This document shows, one piece after another, positions 15,286 to 23,122 of a DNA stretch of 44,846 nucleotides. Within the stretch, counting starts at the first letter, position 1. Each line of letters opens with the position of its first letter. The DNA is from Flavivirga aquimarina (lineage in GTDB: Bacteria; Bacteroidota; Bacteroidia; Flavobacteriales; Flavobacteriaceae), in the NCBI RefSeq assembly GCF_030540835.1, contig NZ_JAUOEK010000128.1, forward strand, positions 1 to 44,846, in the 5' to 3' direction. The translations under genes were made by a program, and so were the position numbers. Below the pieces are notes generated by a model. That model was not told where the DNA came from. It did no database searches and was given only the letters and a program-made list of their open reading frames with translations.

Positions 15286-16902
15286 TTAAAATGCATAACG
15301 TTGCGGACCTCCACGTCTGATCTCTTCGTTACAATGTGCTTCAAACTTTTTAAAGTTCTCACGAAACGCATTAGTCAATTTAAACGCTGTTTTATAATAT
15401 TTTTCATCATCTCCCCAAGTTGCTCTCGGGCTTAAAACACTTGTTGGCACTCCCGGGCATTCTCTAGGTTGTGCTACACCAAAAACAGAGTGTATATGGT
15501 AATCATCATAATTATACAACCCTAAATCGCCGTTTAAGACAGCATTAATCATAGCTCGGGTATATTTTAATTTCATTCTTGTACCTATACCATAGGGGCC
15601 GCCAGTCCAACCAGTATTTACCAACCACACATTAACTCCCGAATCTGTCATTTTTTTACTTAGCATTTCGGCATATTTAGCTGGGTGTAAAGGCATAAAA
15701 GGCGCACCAAAACATGCTGAAAAAGACGGTTGCGGTTCTACAACACCGGCTTCTGTTCCTGCTACTTTTGCTGTATATCCAGAAATAAAATGATAGGCTG
15801 CTTGACTAGGTGTTAACTTAGATATTGGAGGTAATACTCCAAAAGCATCGGCCGTTAAAAAGAAAATGTTCTTTGGGTTTTTGCCTATTGAAGGTATTTG
15901 AATATTTTCAATATGTTCAATTGGATAACTAACCCTTGTATTTTGGGTAATAGAAATATCTTCAAAATCTACATGTCCGCCTGCATCTAAAATAACATTT
16001 TCTAGAATAGCTCCTTTTTTAATAGCATCATATATTTCTGGTTCATTATCTCTCGAAAGATTAATAACCTTAGCATAACATCCGCCTTCAAAATTAAATA
16101 CAGAATTTCCGGCAGTCCAACCGTGTTCATCATCTCCAATTAAGCTTCTGTTCGGGTCTGTTGATAAGGTTGTTTTCCCCGTACCAGATAACCCAAAGAA
16201 AATAGCTGTATCTCCATCCTTACCTACATTAGCACTGCAATGCATTGGCAATGTATTTTTAAATACTGGAAGTATAAAATTAAGAGCAGAAAAAATGCCT
16301 TTTTTAATTTCTCCGGTATATCCGGTACCTCCAATTAGAGCTATCTTTTTAGAAAAGTTTAAAATGGCAAAATTATGTTGGCGCGTACCATCTTCTTCAG
16401 GGTTTGCCATAAAACCAGGTGCGTTAACCACTGTCCACTCTGGGGTGAAATCTTTTAACTCATCGTCTGTAGGTCGCAAAAACATATTATAAGCAAATTG
16501 ATTGCTCCAGGGGTACTCATTAATAACGCGAATATTTAATTTATAATCTTCGTCTGCACAGGCATAACTATCTCTTACAAAAACCTCTTTATTAGACAAA
16601 TAGTCAACCACCTTATTATATAATACATCAAATTTATCAGTACTAAATGGAATATTAATATCTCCCCACCAAATACGGTCTTGTGTTATATCGTCTTTAA
16701 CAATAAATCGGTCTTTAGGAGATCGACCAGTAAACTCACCAGTATTAACTGCTAAAGCTCCGGATGAAGCTTCTAAACCCAGTCCTTTTTCAACCGTAAT
16801 AGCATGAAGTTGTTCTGGAGAAAGTTGATACTTTACATCGGCATTTTTTATCCCGTATTCCTCTAACGAAATCGTTTTCGCAGCTTGATTGTAGTTTACC
16901 AT
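15286..16902 (-). CDS. pckA: Phosphoenolpyruvate carboxykinase (ATP)
   Basis: PckA converts oxaloacetate and ATP to phosphoenolpyruvate, ADP and CO2, the first committed step of gluconeogenesis. The 538-residue length is standard. Motifs are TGRSPKDRF (58-66, substrate/PEP-binding), the PEPCK-type P-loop GLSGTGKTTLS (237-247), the metal-binding LIGDDEHGW (254-262) and the adenine-binding region near TRAMINAVLNGDL. All are intact. It is a single gene between the hemD terminator and the DUF423 gene. No regulatory motif was recognised. It fits a marine heterotroph that lives partly on amino acids. Confidence 0.97.
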   Translation of the reverse strand: MVNYNQAAKTISLEEYGIKNADVKYQLSPEQLHAITVEKGLGLEASSGALAVNTGEFTGRSPKDRFIVKDDITQDRIWWGDINIPFSTDKFDVLYNKVVDYLSNKEVFVRDSYACADEDYKLNIRVINEYPWSNQFAYNMFLRPTDDELKDFTPEWTVVNAPGFMANPEEDGTRQHNFAILNFSKKIALIGGTGYTGEIKKGIFSALNFILPVFKNTLPMHCSANVGKDGDTAIFFGLSGTGKTTLSTDPNRSLIGDDEHGWTAGNSVFNFEGGCYAKVINLSRDNEPEIYDAIKKGAILENVILDAGGHVDFEDISITQNTRVSYPIEHIENIQIPSIGKNPKNIFFLTADAFGVLPPISKLTPSQAAYHFISGYTAKVAGTEAGVVEPQPSFSACFGAPFMPLHPAKYAEMLSKKMTDSGVNVWLVNTGWTGGPYGIGTRMKLKYTRAMINAVLNGDLGLYNYDDYHIHSVFGVAQPRECPGVPTSVLSPRATWGDDEKYYKTAFKLTNAFRENFKKFEAHCNEEIRRGGPQRYAF

Positions 16903-16959
16903 AATTTGTTATAAAATTATTTATTGCGTAAAATTAAAACAATTATTTTAAATTATCCG

Positions 16960-17361
16960 CTATTTATTGTCGTTTTTAGATTCTATTTTTAAGAAATTCG
17001 CAATCATAACTCCCCATGCTAAAATTAGAAGCAATCCACCTATTGGAGTTACAAAACCAACCGTTTTGAAATTAAAAGTTGTTAACAAATTTGTTGCTAG
17101 CCCATAAATAGATCCTGAAAATAAAATAATTCCCAATACAATTAAATAGTATAAAACCTTTTTCGTTTTTTGTTGAATATATGTAGTAGTTCCTACAAAT
17201 AATAGTAAAATAGCATGATACATCTGGTATCTTACACCTGTCTCAAAAGTTTGTTGGGATTCAACTGTAATTAATTCTTTTAATGCATGCGCCCCAAATG
17301 CTCCTAAAATAACAGCTAATAAACCAAAAATTGATGCTGTAATTAATATTTTTTTGTTCAT
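16960..17361 (-). CDS. DUF423 membrane protein
   Basis: This 133-residue integral membrane protein has four hydrophobic segments (about 5-25, 48-65, 70-92 and 102-125). The N-terminal GLLAVILGAFGAHALKELI is the DUF423 (YgdD-like) signature. Function is unknown in the family. A TAGTTTTG sequence on its strand at 17418-17425 (full TAnnTTTG match) lies about 57 bp upstream of the ATG, inside the 81-bp divergent gap with the saccharopine dehydrogenase gene, and may be its promoter. Confidence 0.88.
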   Translation of the reverse strand: MNKKILITASIFGLLAVILGAFGAHALKELITVESQQTFETGVRYQMYHAILLLFVGTTTYIQQKTKKVLYYLIVLGIILFSGSIYGLATNLLTTFNFKTVGFVTPIGGLLLILAWGVMIANFLKIESKNDNK

Positions 17362-17442
17362 AATATGTGTTTTGTTATAACTATAAAAACCTATTGTATT
17401 TATTAAATTCGCTACTACAAAACTAATTAACTTATTTTCATT

Positions 17443-18807
17443 ATGCGAAAAATTTTAGTCATAGGTTCAGGGAAATCAGCTTCCAGTCTTCTAAAATATT
17501 TGTTAGATAAATCGGGTACAGAAAACCTTTTTATTACTGTTGGAGATTTAAACCTTAATACTGCAAAAAAACTAATTGGTAATAATAAAAATGCTAAAGC
17601 TATATTATTGGACATTTTCGATGCAACATCACGAACCAATGCTATAAAAGAGGCAGATATTGTTGTATCTATGCTCCCTGCCCGTTTTCATATTGAAGTT
17701 GCTAAAGATTGTGTTTTATTAGGAAAACATATGGTTACGGCATCATACGTAAGTCCGGAAATGCAGGCTTTAGATGCCGATGCAAAAGCTAAAGGACTTG
17801 TGCTTATGAATGAAATAGGCGTCGATCCAGGTATAGATCATATGAGTGCGATGCAAGTTTTAGATCGTATACGCAACAATGGTGGGAAAATAATCTTATT
17901 TGAATCGTTTACAGGAGGTTTAGTGGCTCCCGAAAGCGATAATAACCTATGGAATTATAAATTCACCTGGAATCCCAGAAATGTAGTAACAGCTGGGCAA
18001 GGTAGTACCGCTAAATTTTTACAGGAAGGCACCTATAAATACATCCCTTATCATCGTTTGTTTAGGCGTACCGAATTTTTAGACATCGATGGTTATGGAC
18101 GTTTCGAAGCTTATGCAAATAGGGATTCTTTAAAATACCAAAATGTTTACGGACTCGATCATGTTAAAACTTTATATAGAGGCACTATGAGACGCGTTGG
18201 TTTTAGTCGCGCATGGAATATTTTTGTCATATTAGGAATGACTGATGATAGCTATACCATGGATGATAGTGAAAATATGAGTTACCGCGATTTTATAAAT
18301 GCTTTCTTAACTTACAGTCCTTTTGATTCTGTAGAATTAAAGCTAAGACATGCCTTAAAAATTGATCAGGATGATATTGTGTGGGATAAACTCACCGAAC
18401 TCGATATTTTCAATGCTGAAAAAAAGGTGGGACTTAAAAAAGCAACTCCGGCCCAAATACTTCAAAAAATACTTATGGATAGCTGGACACTTGATGAGCA
18501 TGATAAGGACATGATTGTTATGTATCATAAATTCGGTTACGAAAAAGACGGTAAGAAACATCAAATAGACGCTAATATGGTCGTTTTAGGAGAAGATCAA
18601 ACCTATACTGCTATGGCAAAAACAGTTGGTTTACCTGTTGCTATGGCTACACTGGCAATTCTCAACAAGAAAATCACAACGCCCGGCGTTCAAATCCCTA
18701 TTACTAAAGAAGTTTACGAACCTATTTTAAAAGAGTTGGAAACTTTTGGTGTTACATTTAGAGAAGAGGAAATACCTTATTTGGGTTATAACCCACTAAA
18801 TAATTGA
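17443..18807 (+). CDS. Saccharopine dehydrogenase family oxidoreductase
   Basis: This 454-residue cytosolic NAD(P)-dependent enzyme begins with the Rossmann motif KILVIGSGKSASSLL and has a Sacchrp_dh_NADP domain (about 1-125) and a Sacchrp_dh_C domain (about 130-440). Characteristic segments are DIVVSMLPARFH, MVTASYVSPEM, LVLMNEIGVDPGIDHMSAMQ and FESFTGGLVAPESDNNLWNYKFTWNPRNVV. Saccharopine dehydrogenase (glutamate-forming) splits saccharopine into allysine and glutamate in lysine degradation; related enzymes act in polyamine synthesis. No lysine-ketoglutarate reductase is adjacent. An Lrp/AsnC regulator follows 139 bp downstream in the same direction and may respond to lysine or a related amino acid (inference). 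Confidence 0.87.
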   Translation: MRKILVIGSGKSASSLLKYLLDKSGTENLFITVGDLNLNTAKKLIGNNKNAKAILLDIFDATSRTNAIKEADIVVSMLPARFHIEVAKDCVLLGKHMVTASYVSPEMQALDADAKAKGLVLMNEIGVDPGIDHMSAMQVLDRIRNNGGKIILFESFTGGLVAPESDNNLWNYKFTWNPRNVVTAGQGSTAKFLQEGTYKYIPYHRLFRRTEFLDIDGYGRFEAYANRDSLKYQNVYGLDHVKTLYRGTMRRVGFSRAWNIFVILGMTDDSYTMDDSENMSYRDFINAFLTYSPFDSVELKLRHALKIDQDDIVWDKLTELDIFNAEKKVGLKKATPAQILQKILMDSWTLDEHDKDMIVMYHKFGYEKDGKKHQIDANMVVLGEDQTYTAMAKTVGLPVAMATLAILNKKITTPGVQIPITKEVYEPILKELETFGVTFREEEIPYLGYNPLNN

Positions 18808-18892
18808 TATTTAGTTTTATTGTTTCGACTATACTCCGATCATGACTTAGCTTGACATTCAAAAATAAGATCTCATTAAATACTTAATATCA

Positions 18893-18917
18893 ATTTAGTT
18901 TCAAATTGAAACCAAAT
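18893..18917. promoter_or_regulatory. Palindromic operator-like site before the Lrp/AsnC gene
   Basis: GTTTCAA (18898-18904) and TTGAAAC (18906-18912) are perfect inverted arms around a single A. The symmetry extends with ATTT and AAAT on the outside, one mismatch per side, to 25 bp. It lies about 30 bp before the ATG of the regulator, at the expected place for autoregulation. Lrp-family dimers bind palindromes of this size; use by this protein is inference. Confidence 0.5.
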
Positions 18918-18946
18918 AGCTATTTTTATGTTTTAAAATATAATTA

Positions 18947-19417
18947 ATGAAGTCTAAAACTAAACCTATAATAATAGATGGTATCGATAAAAAGATATTG
19001 CGTGCTCTAACAACAGATGCCCGAACACCTATTTTAGAGATCGCACGACATGTAGGTATTTCGGGCGCCGCTATTCACCAACGCTTACGAAAACTAGAAA
19101 AATCTAAACTTATTTCTGGTTCCCAGTTCATTATCGATCCAAAAGTTTTAGGCTATTCTACCATGACTTTTGTTGGTATTTATCTTGAAAAAGCTGTAAA
19201 TACTGAAGATGTTATTAGAGCTTTAAAAAAAATCCCTGAAGTTTTAGAATGTCATTACACTACTGGAGACTGGAATATTTTTATAAAAATGTTAGCTTAT
19301 AACAACAACCATTTAATGCAATTATTGAATACCAAAATTCAAACGATTGTTGGTGTTTCCAGAACCGAATCTATCATTTCTTTAGACCAGCAAATTAACA
19401 GACAAATACGTATATAA
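18947..19417 (+). CDS. Lrp/AsnC-family transcriptional regulator
   Basis: This is a 156-residue regulator. The N-terminal AsnC-type winged helix spans about residues 11-65 (IDKKILRALTTDARTPILEIAR then GISGAAIHQRLRKLEKSKLISG). The C-terminal RAM/ligand-binding domain (about 75-150) includes VGIYLE and VLECHYTTGDWNIFIKM. The family usually senses an amino acid and acts as dimers to octamers. The gene downstream of a saccharopine dehydrogenase suggests an amino-acid catabolic signal. A near-perfect palindrome lies just before its start. A 10-bp hairpin terminator follows at 19473-19501. Confidence 0.93.
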   Translation: MKSKTKPIIIDGIDKKILRALTTDARTPILEIARHVGISGAAIHQRLRKLEKSKLISGSQFIIDPKVLGYSTMTFVGIYLEKAVNTEDVIRALKKIPEVLECHYTTGDWNIFIKMLAYNNNHLMQLLNTKIQTIVGVSRTESIISLDQQINRQIRI

Positions 19418-19472
19418 AGACAAATAAATCAATGTTGGTTAGGTAAAGAGGCTAACTATTTCGGCAAAGCCT

Positions 19473-19501
19473 ATGTTGAGCAAAATTGAAGTGCTCAACA
19501 T
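19473..19501 (+). terminator. Hairpin terminator after the Lrp/AsnC gene
   Basis: ATGTTGAGCA (19473-19482) and TGCTCAACAT (19492-19501) form a perfect 10-bp stem with a 9-base loop, followed by TTGTTTCGTC. The T tract is short, so termination may be partial. Confidence 0.55.
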
Positions 19502-19529
19502 TTGTTTCGTCTTTCAACTCTCTTTTATT

Positions 19530-19967
19530 TTAGCCTATCCAGGAACTCCAAGGAATTCGTGATAAAAATAGAACTAAAGCAATAGTATAAAAGATAGCTA
19601 TTGTTTTTAATTTTGATTTAGACGTTAGTTTCTTTTTGTGCTTAGAATAGCCAATAGTTATTAAAGCTACAGCAATAATATTTACAAAAGGGTGCTCTAC
19701 GAGGTATAACCTTGCTAAGGAATTACTCATTACTTCTCCTCCTAATTCACTCCATAAATCAAATCGGGGAGACACAAAATAAAGTATCAACCCAATTAAT
19801 AATTGAATATGGGATACTATTAAAGTAAATAGTGATTTTCTAAAATCGTTGGCTTGATATTCTTTATCCCCAAATGTTTTTATCAAAGCATTGACTGCGG
19901 CAATTATTAAAACAACAAGCACTAAATATGCCCAATAAGAATGTAATGTTAATATAACGTCGTACAT
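19530..19967 (-). CDS. Small four-helix membrane protein, conserved hypothetical
   Basis: This is a 145-residue integral membrane protein with four hydrophobic helices (about 5-28, 43-64, 88-104 and 118-138). Histidines His8, His53 and His91-equivalent lie in or near helices (TLHSYWAYLV, IVSHIQLLIGL, VEHPFVNIIAV), consistent with the cytochrome-b-like label that similar flavobacterial proteins sometimes carry. No other haem or redox motif is present. Whether it binds haem is unknown. It is monocistronic with a short intergenic region shared with the receptor terminator downstream on the left strand. Confidence 0.7.
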   Translation of the reverse strand: MYDVILTLHSYWAYLVLVVLIIAAVNALIKTFGDKEYQANDFRKSLFTLIVSHIQLLIGLILYFVSPRFDLWSELGGEVMSNSLARLYLVEHPFVNIIAVALITIGYSKHKKKLTSKSKLKTIAIFYTIALVLFLSRIPWSSWIG

Positions 19968-20014
19968 AATATTATTAAAATTTGTTCATACAAATGTACT
20001 AATTAAAAGCATAA

Positions 20015-20062
20015 AAAAGAGGCATCCTAAAAAGTGATGAAACTTTTTTAGATGCCTCTTTT
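20015..20062. terminator. Bidirectional terminator between receptor 1 and the small membrane gene
   Basis: A 21-bp stem (AAAAGAGGCATC at the base) with two mismatches joins 20015-20035 and 20042-20062, with T/A runs on both sides. Receptor gene 1 ends at 20085 on the minus strand, so transcription from it reaches this hairpin next. Confidence 0.8.
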
Positions 20063-20084
20063 AAATTATATATCGACAATTCGT

Positions 20085-22772
20085 TTAGAATTTGTAACGC
20101 ATGCTAAAGTTCCATGTTCTACCTAAACCAAAGTAACCTCTGTTATCAACACTAATACCATTGAACGTATCATCCCCAGCATCAGCAGTTACATTCGTTG
20201 ACAATTCTGAAAGATAAACTTCATAGAAAACATTATTTACATTCGCTCTAAAACTCAAAGATTTATCTTTGAATTTTCCTAATAACATTTTATAAGAAAG
20301 CCCCATATCTACAATATCGTAAGAAGGTAGTTTTAGGTTCTCTTTTGTCCCTCCAACATTAGCATATAAGTTATCGTACATTCTCCAATCTGCATCAAAA
20401 GAAAATCTTTCACAAATTTGATAGTCTATCCCTAAACCAACTGTAAACTGTGCCGCATCACCTACTTTACCTCCATCAATATCTTCAGTTTCAGTGCTAA
20501 TTATATTTTGATCTTCATCTGTTACTCTGGTTAATACTTCTCCTTGATAAACCCAATCTCCAATAGACAAGAACCCTTTTAGTTTTAACTGAGGCATCAA
20601 TTTAGCAATAAAATCTACTTCCACACCTGTGTGTATCTGATCTAATCCTTCTTGTTGCTCATATATTACAACATCATTAACAATATCTGACGATGTTCCT
20701 ACTCTATCTGTCCATGCCGTTCTATAGGCATTGATATTGGCAGAAAAATTTGGGCTTTTAAAACTATACCCTGCTTCTAATCCGAAAATCGTTTCATTTT
20801 GCGTTAGTGGATTTATTTGATTAGTAAAATTCAAGTAAATCGTATCGTGAAAAGGTTGACGAGAATAATAACCTGTATTAAAGAACACATTGTGCTGGTC
20901 ATTAATAATATAGTTTACTCCTGCTTTTACATTAAATCCAAAATTATCTACTTTTTCAGAATCAACTCCATCGGTTATTCCTGCTGGTAAAGCAGTCCCT
21001 GTCCATTGAGGTGAGGTTCCATCTATAAGCGATTGGTCTGCATATTGGTAATGATCAAACCTTTGGTGATATTGGTTTGAAGCTGCTCCCTGAAAAAATG
21101 CAGAAAACCTGTCTCCTGTATACTCTAATTGTCCAAAAATACCTCCATAGGTAATACGCTCATCATTACTATAAGCAATTTTATCTTCTTCTTTAAAATC
21201 GTGGAATAATACTGCCCATGGATTCGCAGATAAATCTTCAGATGTAATCACATTTTTATACGTTCCAAAAGTTCCATAGGTTTGGTGATTGTCGTTCTGG
21301 TCTCTTAAACGTATGTCTTCCTGCCATGATGTAAGTCCGTGAAAATTCTCTACAATTCTAAAATGCTCACCGTAATATGTTCTTAAATCTACTCCAAAGT
21401 TTAACGATAGATTATCTCCTAATTGCATTTCTAAATTAGAAACCATACCATACCAACTGTGTAAATTCATTGAGGATCTTGTTACATAACCGCCTCCGGC
21501 AGCAAAATAACCACCTTCTCCATTTGGCACACTTCTATTGAATGCATAAATCGCATCATAATCAATTCGCCCATCTGCTGTTCTTATGCGATTCCCTCTA
21601 TCTCCAGTTCCTCCTCCACGTCCCCAAGACGCGTATAGTACTGTAGACAAATTAGTATGATCACTAATGTTGAAATCCCAGTTTAAATTAGCTACCGGCT
21701 TATGATAAAAATTTCGTCTCTCTGTTAAATATTCTCCTCCTAATGTACCCCAGTTATTATTGTACTTTCTTCCATATTCTAAATAATCTGAAATACTTTT
21801 AGTGAAATTTTGGTCATGGTATTGAGGTGCTCCAGTTAGTAGGAAATTAAAATTATGCCTATCATTTGGAGTATATCCCACAGATAAAAAGTAGGTTTCA
21901 CCTGCCCCAAAATTACCTTCATTATAGCCATCTCCTTGCCAATGCGATAACATAAAACTAGCACCCCATCCTTTTTCAGATTTTCCCGTGCTATATTGAA
22001 TTGTATTTTTGATGTAATTGTTATTTGCGATTCCTGTATATAAGTATCCTCCTTCTTTTTTATCGGTCGTTTTGGTAACAAAGTTTACTGTACCACCAAC
22101 TGACGAAATGGCTAATTTAGAAGCACCCAAACCTCTTTGTATTTGAACAACACTAGCAATATCATTAACACCAGACCAATTTGACCAATACATTTTACCA
22201 TCTTCCATACCATTAATAGGTTGTCCGTTTAATAAATATCCAACATTGGTTTGATCAAATCCACGAACATTTATTCTCGAATCTCCAAAACCTCCAGCTT
22301 GTCCTGCAACATATACCGAAGGTGTGTTAACCAGTGTCATGGTAATATCCTGTGTCCCTATTTTGTTCTGAATTTCTGATGCCTTAATAGTAGATACTGC
22401 AACGGGCGTATTTCTATCATCGGCTAAATCGATAACTCCGGTTCCAACTATTACTATTTCTTCAAGAGAATTGTCTGGTAATAATTTTATATTACCTAAA
22501 TCTGTATTTCCATTAAACGATACAGTTATAGAAGCATATCCTACAAACGAAATAACAATATTTCCTGACGATGTTTGAGTTTCTATAGTAAAATTACCAT
22601 TGAAATCTGAGGAAACACCATTGGCTGTTCCTTTTTCAACAATATTCGCGCCTGGAAGCGGGGTATTAAGTTCTGTATCTATTATAGTACCTGTAACAGT
22701 ACTTTGAGCCATTGCTGCTATAGTAAATAAAAAGACCGTAGCTGTTATTAAAAGTTGAGTAATTTTCTTCAT
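20085..22772 (-). CDS. TonB-dependent outer-membrane receptor 1 (CarboxypepD_reg type)
   Basis: This outer-membrane receptor has 895 residues from the ATG at 22772 (MKKITQLLITATVFLF), which gives a normal signal peptide ending AAMAQS. The frame opens further to 22805. After the signal comes a CarboxypepD_reg-like beta-sandwich (STVTGTIIDTELNTPLPGANI, then ISFVGY), a plug domain with VIDLADDRNTPVAVSTI, QTNVGYLLNGQPIN and QRGLGASKLAISSVGGTVN, and a 22-strand barrel ending in the aromatic WNFSMRYKF. It imports a ligand with TonB/ExbBD energy. No SusD, TonB or regulator gene is adjacent, so the ligand is unknown. It is a paralogue of the neighbouring receptor. Confidence 0.92.
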   Translation of the reverse strand: MKKITQLLITATVFLFTIAAMAQSTVTGTIIDTELNTPLPGANIVEKGTANGVSSDFNGNFTIETQTSSGNIVISFVGYASITVSFNGNTDLGNIKLLPDNSLEEIVIVGTGVIDLADDRNTPVAVSTIKASEIQNKIGTQDITMTLVNTPSVYVAGQAGGFGDSRINVRGFDQTNVGYLLNGQPINGMEDGKMYWSNWSGVNDIASVVQIQRGLGASKLAISSVGGTVNFVTKTTDKKEGGYLYTGIANNNYIKNTIQYSTGKSEKGWGASFMLSHWQGDGYNEGNFGAGETYFLSVGYTPNDRHNFNFLLTGAPQYHDQNFTKSISDYLEYGRKYNNNWGTLGGEYLTERRNFYHKPVANLNWDFNISDHTNLSTVLYASWGRGGGTGDRGNRIRTADGRIDYDAIYAFNRSVPNGEGGYFAAGGGYVTRSSMNLHSWYGMVSNLEMQLGDNLSLNFGVDLRTYYGEHFRIVENFHGLTSWQEDIRLRDQNDNHQTYGTFGTYKNVITSEDLSANPWAVLFHDFKEEDKIAYSNDERITYGGIFGQLEYTGDRFSAFFQGAASNQYHQRFDHYQYADQSLIDGTSPQWTGTALPAGITDGVDSEKVDNFGFNVKAGVNYIINDQHNVFFNTGYYSRQPFHDTIYLNFTNQINPLTQNETIFGLEAGYSFKSPNFSANINAYRTAWTDRVGTSSDIVNDVVIYEQQEGLDQIHTGVEVDFIAKLMPQLKLKGFLSIGDWVYQGEVLTRVTDEDQNIISTETEDIDGGKVGDAAQFTVGLGIDYQICERFSFDADWRMYDNLYANVGGTKENLKLPSYDIVDMGLSYKMLLGKFKDKSLSFRANVNNVFYEVYLSELSTNVTADAGDDTFNGISVDNRGYFGLGRTWNFSMRYKF

Positions 22773-23122
22773 GATTTTTTGCATAGGATTAATTGAATTA
22801 GTCATGCAAATTAATTGAAGATATGAGCGTTTTTTATTAATTAAGTTTTAACAAATATTTATTAAATACCTGTTTTTAATATATTGAAAACATGAAGATT
22901 AAAAACAAAAAATACTCTAAAGTACTACAAACAAATGGTTCACAGTAAATGACCCACAAAGCTTTATTATGCTAGTGTTAAGATTAAATGAAATTATCAT
23001 TTTTAACTATTTTTATGATCTATATATCTACTTAAATTAAAGCCATTTATTATAAAAGCTCTGGAAAGCAAAAACCGCCTCTAAATAGAAGCGGTTTTTA
23101 AATATTATATATTTAAATAATA
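22773..23122. other. Intergenic region between the two receptor genes
   Basis: About 350 bp, with a terminator at 23071-23098 at its right end for receptor 2. The rest is AT-rich and should hold the receptor 1 promoter on the minus strand. I see no full TAnnTTTG box, no Fur-like palindrome and no small gene. The alternative upstream receptor starts at 22784 and 22805 lie at its left edge. Confidence 0.5.
23071..23098. terminator. Terminator after receptor 2
   Basis: AAAACCGC and GCGGTTTT form an 8-bp stem with partial pairing continuing into CTCT/AGAA and A/T runs at each end. On the minus strand it ends in a T run just past the receptor 2 stop codon. Confidence 0.75.

Noticed and set aside
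22773-22805. Upstream start for receptor 1 at 22805 or 22784
   Set aside because: Adds 4-11 residues before a normal MKK signal peptide; the start at 22772 matches receptor 2.
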